Assembly (NCBI RefSeq): GCF_013389365.1
Contig: NZ_JACADJ010000001.1
Coordinates: forward strand, 1 to 64,000
Source: Desulfobacter latus
GTDB lineage: Bacteria > Desulfobacterota > Desulfobacteria > Desulfobacterales > Desulfobacteraceae
Length of the DNA stretch: 64,000 nt
Direction of reading: 5' to 3'
The position numbers and the translations under genes are program-made. Below are positions 35,069 to 47,234 of this stretch, piece after piece; position 1 is the first letter of the stretch, and every line of letters starts with the position of its first letter. Below the pieces are notes generated by a model. The model was not told the DNA's origin and ran no database searches. It was given only the letters and a program-made list of their open reading frames with translations.

Positions 35069-36778
35069 ATGATTTTGTCTCTTAAAGATATTATTGATCT
35101 TGATTTTCTTATGGGTCTGGATGAAGATCCGGAAAATATAGATACGACCGCCATTGCATCCCGGGACAGAGATATCTTCCGTCAGATTAAAGATGGCGAC
35201 CGACTGGATGATACCGGACTGATTGCGGGATGGCTGGAATACCGGCGTCTGTTGTTTTTTCAAAAGACCGCGAACGGCGGCGGCTCCGGGGCTAAGCTTC
35301 CAGGTGCGTTATTTGCCTCTTTTTATGCCTGGATCGCCAAGGTGGTCTTTGCCTGTGGCCTGGCTGCCGGAGGTATGGGCGCATATTCGTTTCTGGCTTA
35401 CCATGGCAGCCGGCCTGTGAATGTGACCTTGTTTGTTGCTGTGTTTATCCTTTTTCCGGCTTTGCTTTGTTTGGGTGCAGCACTGGTGGGCTTCCATCAG
35501 TTCCGGTCGGGCCCTGCCGGGTCAGGCTGGTCCGGCGCGCTGCACCGACTGTCCATGCGTCTGTTTATTGATAAATTCATGGGGCGGATGCAGACGTGGG
35601 CCGCACCTGTTCAAAAACATTTTCCTCAATTTTCAACAGATGCCGGTGAGTTGCTGCATCTGGATACCCGGTCTTTTCGGCGTATTCTGTTCTGGCCGGT
35701 GTTCATTGTACTCTCCCTGGGTGCGCTGGGGGTTTCAACCGGGGTACTTGGCGGCACGTTTTTCAGGGTTATGGTTACGGACTTGGCTTTTGGCTGGCAA
35801 TCTACACTTTTGACTTCCGGGGAGAGTGTGTACCGCCTGGTATCCTGGATGGCATTGCCCTGGTCCTGGGCCATGCCTGATATTTTTGTGCCTACCCTTG
35901 AGCAAATAGAAGGCAGCCGGATTGTACTCAAGGAAGGCCTTGCCGGACTGACCAGTGAACATTTAACTGCCTGGTGGCCGTTTCTATGCATGGGGCTGCT
36001 GGTATATGCCATTATTCCCCGAATTGTTATCGTGGGTTTGGCCCATGCCGCCAGGATGCTGGCTCTTGCCCGGTTTGACCTGTCCCGGCCTGGGTACCAG
36101 CGCCTGCTCATGCGGATGCGAACTCCCCGCATGGGTATGGATATCAAAAAGACCGGCGGCTCCCGGGCGGAATCCAGAACGCCTTTGCCCAGGCCGGACA
36201 GGCCGGAACCCGCGTCTGTGATGGAAAAAGATAAAGCCCCTGTTGTTATGCCTCAATCCGATAGGATTTTAAGCACACCAAAGCCTGAGTCTGAGTCAAC
36301 GTCTGAACCAGAATCTGAAGTCCGGCCTCCGGCTTTATCTGATGCCCCCTGTGTTAAAAAAAATAGGCCTGATGCGCTTGTGCTTGGATCGGCCAGGGGA
36401 TTTGAGGAAAATGATATGGAACAGATTCGGGCTGGTCTGGAACAGCAGTTTGGTATTCATATTGCCGCTACCGTCGGCATTCATTATGATTTTGATGAAG
36501 ATCAGGACCAGATAGCAGCCCATATTAAAGATTTAAGCCAGGGGCCTTTGATCTTGCTTCAGGAGGTTTGGCAGCCACCTATCCGTGGACTGCTCTATTA
36601 TTTTGTTCAAATTCGTGAGATGTTTTCTGATTTTCCCCTATGGATCGTAATGATTCAGACAATGGCGCCGGGTGAAAAAGATGTGGCGCCTTCTGATGTA
36701 AATTTTCAGGTATGGAAGAGTGCCGTAAACCAGCTTAACGATCCGTGGGTGGTCATTGAAAGGTGGGTGTCGCCATGA
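35069..36778 (+). CDS. DUF2868 family membrane protein
   Basis: A 569-residue membrane protein of the DUF2868 type. Hydrophobic segments lie at about 95-115, 120-145, 215-245 and 305-325. A Pro/Glu/Ser-rich linker (about 365-425) leads to a C-terminal soluble domain (about 435-569) containing ALVLGSARGFEENDMEQI. Genes of this family are regularly found next to DUF3482 GTPase-like genes, as here: its stop overlaps the next start (ATGA, 36775). Role unknown; a membrane partner for the GTPase is the natural inference. Confidence 0.75.
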   Translation: MILSLKDIIDLDFLMGLDEDPENIDTTAIASRDRDIFRQIKDGDRLDDTGLIAGWLEYRRLLFFQKTANGGGSGAKLPGALFASFYAWIAKVVFACGLAAGGMGAYSFLAYHGSRPVNVTLFVAVFILFPALLCLGAALVGFHQFRSGPAGSGWSGALHRLSMRLFIDKFMGRMQTWAAPVQKHFPQFSTDAGELLHLDTRSFRRILFWPVFIVLSLGALGVSTGVLGGTFFRVMVTDLAFGWQSTLLTSGESVYRLVSWMALPWSWAMPDIFVPTLEQIEGSRIVLKEGLAGLTSEHLTAWWPFLCMGLLVYAIIPRIVIVGLAHAARMLALARFDLSRPGYQRLLMRMRTPRMGMDIKKTGGSRAESRTPLPRPDRPEPASVMEKDKAPVVMPQSDRILSTPKPESESTSEPESEVRPPALSDAPCVKKNRPDALVLGSARGFEENDMEQIRAGLEQQFGIHIAATVGIHYDFDEDQDQIAAHIKDLSQGPLILLQEVWQPPIRGLLYYFVQIREMFSDFPLWIVMIQTMAPGEKDVAPSDVNFQVWKSAVNQLNDPWVVIERWVSP

Positions 36779-38184
36779 TGGCATTGCCTGAATTTGCCGT
36801 TTTAGGGCACCCCAATGAGGGAAAATCCTCGGTGGTCTCCACATTGACCGAGGACGACCGTATCCAGGTCAGCCCGGTGCCCGGTGAAACCAGGGTTTCC
36901 AAGTCCTATTCCGTGACCAGGGATGACAAAGAGCTCATCCGGTTTATTGATACACCGGGGTTCCAGGCGCCTCGGCAGACCCTGGCCTGGTTCAGAAAAA
37001 ATCCCGGGCCGGACATGGTGGCCCGGTTCATTGCCGAACATGAAAATAACCCGTTTTTTGCCGATGAGTGCGAACTGTTGACACCGGTGGCCAATGGGGC
37101 CGGCATTATTTATGTGGTGGACGGATCCCGGCCTGTAAGGGAAGATGATCTGGCTGAAATGGAGATCCTGCGGCTCACGGGACAGCCCAGAATGGCTGTT
37201 ATCAATGCAAAGTCCGAGACCCGGGATAATACAGAGGTGTGGAAAGAAGAGTTTCGCAAATTTTTCAACGTCATTCGGATCTTTAATTCCAACCAGGCTG
37301 ATTTTTATGAGCGCATCCGGCTGATGGAAAGCCTTAAAGCCATTGACCAGGACATTGAACCGTTGATGGAAGGCGTGATCCAGGCCTTTAACGTGGAATG
37401 GGAAAAGCGTAACCGTTTGGCCTGTGCGTATATTGTTCATGGTATGGAGCAGGCGTTGCGTTTTTCTTTGACCCGCAGACTCAAAGCGGACATGGATTCT
37501 GTGACGCTCAAGGAAAATCTTACCCGGGAATATCAGGGAAACATCCGGGAGATTGAACAAAAAATGTTTGGCCATATCCGTTCACTGTTCCGTCATCACC
37601 TCTATGATTATCCATTGCCTGCCTGTTCCATTCTCAAGCATGATCTGTTTTCAGAGCAGACCTGGGAGATGCTGGGTTTGACCCGGGCCCAGGCCGCTAC
37701 CGCCGGTGCGGTACTCGGAGGTACCCTTGGGGCGGTGTTGGATACGGCTGCAGCCGGACTGACCTTTGGAATTTTTACGGCCATTGGTTCCGCCGTGGGT
37801 GCAGGTTCCGCTTTTATGGGGCTCCGGCGTCTGGCGAATGCCTCATCAAGGCTTGGGGGGGACCGGATCCAGGTGGGGCCCAATGAAAATATTCAGTTTT
37901 TGTATATTCTTCTGGATCGGGCGTTGCTTTATTACACCCATATGAGTCGGCGCGCCCATGGCCGGCGTGATGTCCCTGAAACAAAATCCCACCTTATTTC
38001 CAATGGAGAAAAGGTGGGGATTTCCACCCTTTTGACAACAAAGCAGCACCGGGTCTGCATGGAATTCTTTAAAGCCGGCCGGAAAAAAGATTCAACATCC
38101 GGTAAAAAACATTCGATATCCTTTGATCATCTGGTGGCCTCTTTGTTGGAAGATATCCTTAAAAGGCGTATCAATCCTTTGTAA
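36775..38184 (+). CDS. DUF3482 GTPase-like protein
   Basis: About 469 residues. The N-terminal GTPase domain has the P-loop GHPNEGKSSVVS (about 9-20), the G2 Thr in GETRVS, the G3 DTPG (about 56) and NAKSE as the G4 position. The C-terminal DUF3482 part has a Gly/Ala-rich hydrophobic hairpin (AATAGAVLGGTLGAVLDTAA and FTAIGSAVGAGSAFMG), likely membrane-inserting. I chose ATG 36775, which overlaps the DUF2868 stop, over GTG 36763. The pair may act in membrane or division-related control but no function is established. Confidence 0.8.
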   Translation: MMALPEFAVLGHPNEGKSSVVSTLTEDDRIQVSPVPGETRVSKSYSVTRDDKELIRFIDTPGFQAPRQTLAWFRKNPGPDMVARFIAEHENNPFFADECELLTPVANGAGIIYVVDGSRPVREDDLAEMEILRLTGQPRMAVINAKSETRDNTEVWKEEFRKFFNVIRIFNSNQADFYERIRLMESLKAIDQDIEPLMEGVIQAFNVEWEKRNRLACAYIVHGMEQALRFSLTRRLKADMDSVTLKENLTREYQGNIREIEQKMFGHIRSLFRHHLYDYPLPACSILKHDLFSEQTWEMLGLTRAQAATAGAVLGGTLGAVLDTAAAGLTFGIFTAIGSAVGAGSAFMGLRRLANASSRLGGDRIQVGPNENIQFLYILLDRALLYYTHMSRRAHGRRDVPETKSHLISNGEKVGISTLLTTKQHRVCMEFFKAGRKKDSTSGKKHSISFDHLVASLLEDILKRRINPL

Positions 38185-38287
38185 CCGCCCCGGGCTGATC
38201 TGGTTTTTTACCGTGATTCACCCCACCGCGGGCGTTAAATCTCTTGAATTTCCAGGGACGCCCTGATATAAATTGGGGGTCAAAAAA

Positions 38288-38363
38288 GCCGGCGTAACTC
38301 AGTTGGTAGAGTATCTCACTCGTAATGAGAAAGTCGTCCGTTCGAATCGGATCGCCGGCTCCA
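38288..38363 (+). tRNA. tRNA-Thr (anticodon CGT)
   Basis: A 76-base cloverleaf with acceptor arms GCCGGCG and CGCCGGC, anticodon stem TCTCA/TGAGA enclosing CTCGTAA (anticodon CGT), T-arm with GTTCGAATC and an encoded CCA end. It reads ACG codons. Confidence 0.95.
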
Positions 38364-38374
38364 ATAAAATCAAT

Positions 38375-38412
38375 GGGTTACAGGGATTTGCCTGTAGCCT
38401 GTTTTATTTTGT
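38375..38412 (+). terminator. Terminator after tRNA-Thr
   Basis: GGTTACAGG and CCTGTAGCC pair with one mismatch around GATTTG and are followed by TGTTTTATTTTG. It lies 12 bases after the tRNA. Confidence 0.6.
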
Positions 38413-38433
38413 GTGACTTAAAGGGCGGGGTGT

Positions 38434-40152
38434 ATGCTGAAAAATATGATACGGAAAAGATTCAAGACCACCTCCCGGCGAATTGCCGTGCCGGCACTTT
38501 TGACGATCGTTCTTTATGTCATCACCATGTTTATGCTTTTTCTTCCGCGGATTGAACAAAGCTTTATCAACAGAAAGAAGGAAATGATCTACGAGCTGAC
38601 CGAAACGGTCTGGAGTCTGATTGACAACTATCATGCACGGGAGCTGTCCGGCGAACTGACCCGGGCCGATGCTCAACACCGGGCAATTCTCCGGATCAGT
38701 AATCTCCGGTACGGTCCTGAAAAAAAAGATTATTTCTGGATTAACGACATGACGCCGCAGTTTATTATGCATCCGTATCGCCCGGATGTTGTGAACAAGG
38801 CCATCAAGGATATCAAGGATGTTCGAGATTCAAGTCTCAAAAATATTCTTTTAAAATTTAACGAGGTGGTTGCTGAGAAAGGCGCCGGGTATGTTGATTA
38901 TTACTGGCAATGGAAAGACGATCCTGACAGAATGTCTCCTAAATTGTCCTATGTTAAAGGTTTTCAACCATGGGACTGGATTGTGGGTACCGGTATGTAT
39001 CTTGATGATATTTATGCTGAAATCACCGCCATACGTAATAAGTTTATGGCCATTTCCACTGCCATCCTTGGCATCGTCCTCATGCTGTCCCTGTATTCCA
39101 TTCGCCAGACCATGAAGGCTGACAAAGAATTAATGCGAGTCTCCATTGAACGCAAGAAATTGAACGAATCGCTCAAAGAAAGCAAAGAGCGCTTTCAAAG
39201 CCTTCTGGAAAACACCAGTGACTGGATATGGGAAATCGATGGAAAAGGGCAATATACCTATTCAAGTCCCAGGGTGGAGGCGTTGCTGGGTTTTTCCTCG
39301 GATGAAACAATGCATAAAACCATCATGGATTTTGTGCCCATGGATTTAAAAAATCGGTATCAGGAAACCTTTAAAAATCTGCTTGGCAGCCAAAAGTCAT
39401 TTAAAGGGTTTGAGACGACATGCCGGAAAAAGAACGGCCGGCATGTGGTTGTCGAAAACAATGCGGTACCGGTTTTTTCAGAAAACGGCGGACTTTTGGG
39501 ATACAGAGGGGTGACGCGGGACATCACGAACCGGAAATTGGCCATGGAAGCGCTTAAAAAGAATCGAGACGACCTGCATGCAAACCTTGAAGAGACCGTG
39601 AAGTCGTTGGCGCTTGCTGAAGAAAAACGTGATCCTTATACTGCCGGCCATCAGACACGGGTTGACCGATTGGCCTGTGCCATTGCACGGGAACTCGGAC
39701 TTTCAGATCATCAGATTGAAGGACTGCACTTTGCTGCACTTCTGCATGATATCGGCAAAATTGCCCTGCCATCCGAATTTCTGTCTAAACCGACCCTTTT
39801 GTCCCATCAGGAGCATGAAATCATTAAGTGCCATGCCCAGGTTGGGTATGATATTTTGAAAAACATTAATTTCCCATGGCCGGTTGCACAAATCGTATAC
39901 CAGCACCACGAATATCTTGACGGTTCGGGTTATCCCAGGAATCTGACCGATAAGCAAATTCTTCTTGAAGCGAAAATATTGACGGTTGCCGATGTGGTCG
40001 AAGCCATATCATCTCACCGTCCGTACAGGCCGTCTCTCGGCGTGGAAGCTGCACTGGAAGAGATACGGAACGGCCGTGGCGTTCGATATCATGCCCCCAG
40101 CGTGGACGCCTGCCTCAAGCTCATCAGAGATAAAAAGATAGATTTATCGTGA
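38434..40152 (+). CDS. Cache-PAS-HD-GYP signalling protein (c-di-GMP phosphodiesterase)
   Basis: A 572-residue membrane sensor. A first transmembrane helix (about 18-36) precedes a periplasmic Cache domain with DYFWINDM, HPYRPDV and GYVDYYWQW (about 95-160). A second helix lies near 205-222. A PAS domain follows (YTYSSPRVEALLGFSSDE, RGVTRDITNRK), then an HD-GYP domain with LLHDIGK, HHEYLDGSGYP and LTVADVVEAISSHRPYRP. It should hydrolyse cyclic di-GMP in response to a small periplasmic ligand, and the Cache type is common for organic acids. It stands alone after tRNA-Thr. Confidence 0.88.
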   Translation: MLKNMIRKRFKTTSRRIAVPALLTIVLYVITMFMLFLPRIEQSFINRKKEMIYELTETVWSLIDNYHARELSGELTRADAQHRAILRISNLRYGPEKKDYFWINDMTPQFIMHPYRPDVVNKAIKDIKDVRDSSLKNILLKFNEVVAEKGAGYVDYYWQWKDDPDRMSPKLSYVKGFQPWDWIVGTGMYLDDIYAEITAIRNKFMAISTAILGIVLMLSLYSIRQTMKADKELMRVSIERKKLNESLKESKERFQSLLENTSDWIWEIDGKGQYTYSSPRVEALLGFSSDETMHKTIMDFVPMDLKNRYQETFKNLLGSQKSFKGFETTCRKKNGRHVVVENNAVPVFSENGGLLGYRGVTRDITNRKLAMEALKKNRDDLHANLEETVKSLALAEEKRDPYTAGHQTRVDRLACAIARELGLSDHQIEGLHFAALLHDIGKIALPSEFLSKPTLLSHQEHEIIKCHAQVGYDILKNINFPWPVAQIVYQHHEYLDGSGYPRNLTDKQILLEAKILTVADVVEAISSHRPYRPSLGVEAALEEIRNGRGVRYHAPSVDACLKLIRDKKIDLS

Positions 40153-40387
40153 TGCCTAGATCAAAAAAATTGCTTATCATTCGACTATCAAGTTTTTAGG
40201 AAATTTGTTCAAATTCAAGGCGGAAACAATTTTTAACCGGAGAAATATACAATTTATTACAAAAATGAAATATCATTATGTGTTTCCATGAATCCTTAAT
40301 GATTGACTTCATACAGGTTAAATGCTAATGACCTGATTTGATAACTTTTTTACTAACACCATGAACAAAATATGAGGAGCGTGAATC

Positions 40388-40576
40388 ATGATTGGTGGTA
40401 TAGGAATGCCTGAATTGATAATAATTCTGGTGATTATCCTTATTATATTCGGTGCCGGTAAATTGCCCGAAATCGGTGCCGGTTTAGGAAAAGGCATCAA
40501 GAATTTCAAGAAAGCAACAAAAGAGCCCATTGAAGATGACGATGAAAAGGAGCCTAAAAAAATAGATGAAGATTAA
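40388..40576 (+). CDS. tatA: Sec-independent translocase subunit TatA
   Basis: A 62-residue protein with an N-terminal transmembrane helix ([17 protein letters not shown]), the hinge KLPEIG, an amphipathic helix ([15 protein letters not shown]) and an acidic tail. This is the TatA/E pattern. It forms the pore-like oligomer for folded-protein export with TatC, which is not in this window. The 235 bases before it hold no gene, and a monocistronic transcript is likely. Confidence 0.92.
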   Translation: MIGGIGMPELIIILVIILIIFGAGKLPEIGAGLGKGIKNFKKATKEPIEDDDEKEPKKIDED

Positions 40577-40609
40577 TGGGGGAGCGTCGCCGTTTTTTTA
40601 GTTTTCCAC

Positions 40610-40634
40610 AGCCAAGCACGTCATGTGCCTGGCT
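40610..40634 (+). terminator. Hairpin downstream of tatA
   Basis: AGCCAAGCAC (40610-40619) and GTGCCTGGCT (40625-40634) pair with one mismatch. No strong U-run follows, so this is tentative. The rest of 40577-40965 holds a sigma-54 promoter (below) and AT-rich DNA with no gene. Confidence 0.4.
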
Positions 40635-40830
40635 GATTATTCATGCCTTTTCAAAAAATCGACATATCATATACCCGCTTGCTGGTTTTTAGGATCCTAC
40701 CCGATAGTAGTTACAAAAAAGTAATATACTGCTTCTCAAAATAGACATTACTGTAATAAATATTATTCTTTTCATTGATTTGTAGGCTTCAGTTGCCTGC
40801 GCGTTTTATAACTTATTGAAAATAAAAGGA

Positions 40831-40846
40831 TGGTACAACCATTGCA
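40831..40846 (+). promoter_or_regulatory. Sigma-54 promoter of the glnD-glnB-glnA operon
   Basis: TGGTAC-AACCA-TTGCA fits the -24/-12 consensus TGGCAC-N5-TTGCA with one mismatch and has the invariant GG-N10-GC spacing. It lies about 120 bases before the glnD start and fits nitrogen-controlled (NtrC-type) transcription. An activator site would be expected within 200 bases upstream but none is claimed. Confidence 0.7.
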
Positions 40847-40965
40847 AAATATGAAAACAGTAATGAAAAACGTTTTAAGGTATTGGTCTGGTGTATGAAA
40901 TGTTTTTGTCGAAAAAGGACATATATTTATTATTAAAAGATCAAAATTAAAGATACTGAACAGAT

Positions 40966-43924
<2,959 letters not shown>

Positions 43925-43975
43925 CGGTTAACTAAGTCTTTCATATAAACTTAATATAGATAGAAAGGTAAAAAA

Positions 43976-45388
43976 ATGACACCAAAAGACGTATTGGCAA
44001 TGGCCAAAGAGAATGACATTAAAGTCGTTGACATTCGCTACATGGACTTTATCGGCACTTGGCAGCACTTTAGTGTGCCTGTATCAGAATTGACGGAAGC
44101 TTCCTTTGAAGACGGATTTGGTTTTGACGGGTCTTCCATGAGAGCATGGCAGAACATTGATAACTCCGATATGATCGTAATTCCTGAAGCAGGTACAGCA
44201 AAAATTGATCCGTTTTTCAAAGTACCGACCATGGTTGTTCTCGGCAACATCCATGATCCCATCACCAGCGAAGGTTACTCCAGAGATCCCCGCGGTATTG
44301 CCAAAAGAACGGAAGCCTATATCAAAAGCACCGGCATCGGCGACACCATATTTGTAGGTCCTGAGCCCGAGTTCTTTATTTTTTCCAATATTCGTTACGC
44401 GTCAGATCCCCATGCTTCCTTTTTTGAAATTGATTCCCCGGAAGCACACTGGAACACCAGTGACGGTTCCGAACCCAACCTGGGATACAAAATCAAACCA
44501 AAGCACGGGTATTTTCCGCTGCCTCCCGCAGACAACTATCAGGACATGAGAACTGAGATGATGCTGACCCTGCAGGATCTGGGCATTGACATGGAATGCC
44601 AGCATCACGAAGTTGCTTCTGCCGGACAGTCTGAGATTGACCTTCGGTTTGACTCCCTGCTGAACATGGGTGACAAGCTGGCCTGGTTCAAATATGTATT
44701 GAGAAATGTGGCTGCAAAATACGGACATTGCGTGACCTTTATGCCTAAACCCCTCTATGGTGACAATGGTACCGGCATGCACACCCATATGAGTTTCTGG
44801 AAAGACGGCGAGCCTACATTTGCCGGCAATAAATATGCAGGTATGTCCGACAATGCCCTGTGGGCCATCGGCGGCATCATGAAACACTGCAAAGCCCTGT
44901 GCGCCATCACCAATCCTACCACCAACTCCTACAAACGTCTGGTGCCCGGTTTTGAAGCGCCTATTAAACTGGCTTACTCCAGCCGGAACCGTTCTGCGGC
45001 CATCCGTCTGCCCATGTACTCCGGATCTCCCAAGGCAAAACGTCTTGAATTTCGTACACCGGATCCCTCTGCCAACGGGTATATGGCCTTCTCCGCCATT
45101 GCCATGGCCATGCTGGATGGTATCCAGAACAAAATTGATCCGGGCGATCCCATGGATAAAAACATCTATGATCTGCCGGTTGAAGAACTGGCTGCTATTC
45201 CGTCCGCACCGGGCTGCCTTGAAGAAGCCCTGGAAGCCCTTAAGACGGACCATGACTTTCTGCTTAAAGGTGATGTTTTCACCAAGGATGTTATTGAACA
45301 CTGGATTGAGTACAAAATGGAAAACGAAGTTAAACCGGTTATCAGCCGTCCGCATCCTCATGAGTTCTATCTGTACTTTGATATTTAA
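43976..45388 (+). CDS. glnA: Glutamine synthetase, type I
   Basis: A 470-residue GSI enzyme. It has the N-terminal FEDGFGFDGSSM, metal/ATP motifs GPEPEFFIF and NGTGMHTHMSFW, the KPLYGDNG segment, NSYKRLVPGFEAP and the adenylylation-type region NIYDLPVEE. It forms glutamine from glutamate and ammonium. The Tyr in the last motif suggests control by adenylylation (beta type). AGAAAGG lies before the ATG. It closes the nitrogen operon and is followed by a strong terminator. Confidence 0.95.
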   Translation: MTPKDVLAMAKENDIKVVDIRYMDFIGTWQHFSVPVSELTEASFEDGFGFDGSSMRAWQNIDNSDMIVIPEAGTAKIDPFFKVPTMVVLGNIHDPITSEGYSRDPRGIAKRTEAYIKSTGIGDTIFVGPEPEFFIFSNIRYASDPHASFFEIDSPEAHWNTSDGSEPNLGYKIKPKHGYFPLPPADNYQDMRTEMMLTLQDLGIDMECQHHEVASAGQSEIDLRFDSLLNMGDKLAWFKYVLRNVAAKYGHCVTFMPKPLYGDNGTGMHTHMSFWKDGEPTFAGNKYAGMSDNALWAIGGIMKHCKALCAITNPTTNSYKRLVPGFEAPIKLAYSSRNRSAAIRLPMYSGSPKAKRLEFRTPDPSANGYMAFSAIAMAMLDGIQNKIDPGDPMDKNIYDLPVEELAAIPSAPGCLEEALEALKTDHDFLLKGDVFTKDVIEHWIEYKMENEVKPVISRPHPHEFYLYFDI

Positions 45389-45424
45389 AAAATCAGCCTC
45401 CTCCTGTTGGGGATTGACCTGACA

Positions 45425-45470
45425 AACGGGCCCGGAACGCTTTGGCTGTTTCCCGGGCCCGTTTTTTTTT
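45425..45470 (+). terminator. Strong intrinsic terminator of the gln operon
   Basis: AACGGGCCCGG (45425-45435) pairs perfectly with CCGGGCCCGTT (45453-45463), followed by a run of T to 45470. It lies 37 bases after the glnA stop. Confidence 0.92.
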
Positions 45471-45625
45471 GCGATATCTGCCTGTCTGTGCCGCGTTTTG
45501 ATATTTCACTTTTTTAATGCAATCAGAAACAAAATACGCTATATAAATGGTAGCAACGCAGACCTTGGAACAGGAAAAAATATCTTGCCTCAAACTATCA
45601 GAGCAAGGGAGCAGATACCCCAAAT

Positions 45626-46522
45626 ATGAAAAATTCCGACCTATTTTCCAAATTTATCCTGAACATTGTACTGGTGCTTAGCATCTGTTTTTCTGTTAAT
45701 TATTGCTATGCCCAGCAAACTGCTGCGCCGGACAGTACCGGTCAGACCAATGAATTTGAATTGCTTACCCAGCGCCTTGTCCAGGATGGGTTTGATCAGG
45801 AAAAGACCAAAGCCTTGTTTGACAATGAATCGGTTTGTTTTGACCCGGATGGTGTTTCTCTGTTTTTTATCCATTCGGAATCCAGTCTTAACTATGACCA
45901 GTTTTCTTCTCCAAAATCCATCGCCAATGCCCGCAATTACATGGTTACGCATAAAGAGAGCCTTGATAACGCCCAAGAAGAATTTTCAGTGGACAAAACC
46001 ATTATTACAGCCATTCTTATGGTAGAAACCCGTCTGGGCACATACCTTGGCAATCGCACGGTGATAAACACCCTGTCCACCATGGCAGCGCTTGCGGACA
46101 AAGCGCTTGCCGAAAGGGTCTGGGGGGCTATATCAGATAATAAAAAACCTGAGCGGACCACGTTTGATAAAAAGGTGGACCGGAAAAGCAGATGGGGGTA
46201 TGAGGAGCTTAAGGCGCTGATCAGCTATAGCAATCGTGAAGGCATTGACCCTGTTGCCATTAAAGGATCTTACGCCGGCGCCATGGGTATCCCTCAGTTC
46301 ATGCCTTCCAACGCTTTGACACTGGCAAGGGACGGAAACAAGGATGGGCGGGTGGATTTGTTTGACCATGAGGACGCCATTTTTTCCGTAGCCAACTATT
46401 TAAAACACCATGGCTGGAAATCAGGCCTCAGCCGTCAACGCCAGCACAAAGTCCTGTTCAAATACAACCATTCCAACTATTATGTAGATGCGTTGCTCAA
46501 AATTTCAGATAAGTTGAAATAA
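45626..46522 (+). CDS. Lytic murein transglycosylase (MltB family)
   Basis: A 298-residue exported protein with a signal peptide (FILNIVLVLSICFSVNYCYA). The catalytic Glu lies in AILMVETRLGTYLGN (about 137), and RWGYEELKALI, GSYAGAMGIPQFMPS and DGNKDGRVDLFDHEDAIFSV are typical of MltB-type enzymes. It would cleave peptidoglycan glycosidic bonds to 1,6-anhydro products. There is no lipobox, so it is soluble in the periplasm, unlike E. coli MltB. GGGAG stands ahead of the ATG. Confidence 0.88.
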   Translation: MKNSDLFSKFILNIVLVLSICFSVNYCYAQQTAAPDSTGQTNEFELLTQRLVQDGFDQEKTKALFDNESVCFDPDGVSLFFIHSESSLNYDQFSSPKSIANARNYMVTHKESLDNAQEEFSVDKTIITAILMVETRLGTYLGNRTVINTLSTMAALADKALAERVWGAISDNKKPERTTFDKKVDRKSRWGYEELKALISYSNREGIDPVAIKGSYAGAMGIPQFMPSNALTLARDGNKDGRVDLFDHEDAIFSVANYLKHHGWKSGLSRQRQHKVLFKYNHSNYYVDALLKISDKLK

Positions 46523-46593
46523 TGGTAACTGTTTAACCCGCAACAAAAACGTAAAACCAGTTTCGTTGGTTTATAAAAAATCGGAAAAATTAA

Positions 46594-46812
46594 ATGACAC
46601 CGGAAAAACTTATTTTATATATCCTTCTCATTGTCGGCATATCCTTTATCCTGACCATGCTGGCTTTAATCGACCTGCTGAAAAAAGATTTCTCCACATT
46701 AAAAGAAAAGTTTGTCTGGCACCTTGTGGCCATCGTTCCGGTCATTGGCTGGCTTTTCTATTTTGCCCTGGGCGCCAAAAAGGGAACCCGTAAGAAGTTT
46801 GATTCAAATTAA
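46594..46812 (+). CDS. Small membrane protein, PLD nuclease N-terminal (PLDc_N) type
   Basis: A 72-residue protein with two transmembrane helices (LILYILLIVGISFILTML and HLVAIVPVIGWLFYFALG). The pattern ALIDLLKKDF..GWLFYFALG resembles stand-alone PLDc_N domains. Function unknown. It follows the transglycosylase gene by 71 bases and may be co-transcribed. Confidence 0.65.
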   Translation: MTPEKLILYILLIVGISFILTMLALIDLLKKDFSTLKEKFVWHLVAIVPVIGWLFYFALGAKKGTRKKFDSN

Positions 46813-46919
46813 ATTCAGCGTGTAAAGATGGGGACCCATTGGCCCAAGATGGTTTGGTTTTAATTTTTATTGACTTTTAAACCCAATCATTATAGATATT
46901 CATCTTTATAAAGAGATGT

Positions 46920-46994
46920 GGTCCCATCGTCTAGCGGTTAGGACGCTGGCCTCTCACGCCGGAAACCGGGGTTCGATTCCCCGTGGGATCACCA
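46920..46994 (+). tRNA. tRNA-Glu (anticodon CTC)
   Basis: A 75-base cloverleaf with acceptor GGTCCCA pairing TGGGATC, anticodon stem CTGGC/GCCGG enclosing CTCTCAC (anticodon CTC), T-arm GGTTCGATTCC and encoded CCA. No integrase gene is adjacent, though a repeat and a transposase remnant follow. Confidence 0.95.
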
Positions 46995-47113
46995 CTTAGA
47001 GTATCAAGGTTTTCAGCGATTTGCTGAGGGCCTTTTTAATTTCTCAAAAATAAATTTTCCAACCGTATTTCCAACCTTTCGCTTAAAAATCAGGGTAATT
47101 CCAGGTAAAATAG

Positions 47114-47223
47114 TTGGCATCCTTCATTTGCCGCTTTACACTTTCCAGATGCCGACCCCCATTTTTCGGGAACCTCCATTCAAAAAGTGTAAAGTACTTT
47201 TGGGATCATATGAAGGATGCCAA
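47114..47223. repeat. Nested 110-bp palindrome (MITE-like)
   Basis: Outer arms TTGGCATCCTTCAT (47114-47127) and ATGAAGGATGCCAA (47210-47223) are perfect, and inner arms CTTTACACTTT (47134-47144) and AAAGTGTAAAG (47184-47194) are perfect as well. It lies between tRNA-Glu and a RAYT transposase remnant and codes for nothing. It may be a miniature element mobilised by a related transposase. Confidence 0.75.
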
Positions 47224-47234
47224 ATAGTTTTGCT

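Noticed and set aside
38325-38555. 76-residue ORF overlapping tRNA-Thr and the HD-GYP gene start
   Set aside because: It begins inside the tRNA and overlaps a well-supported gene in another frame.
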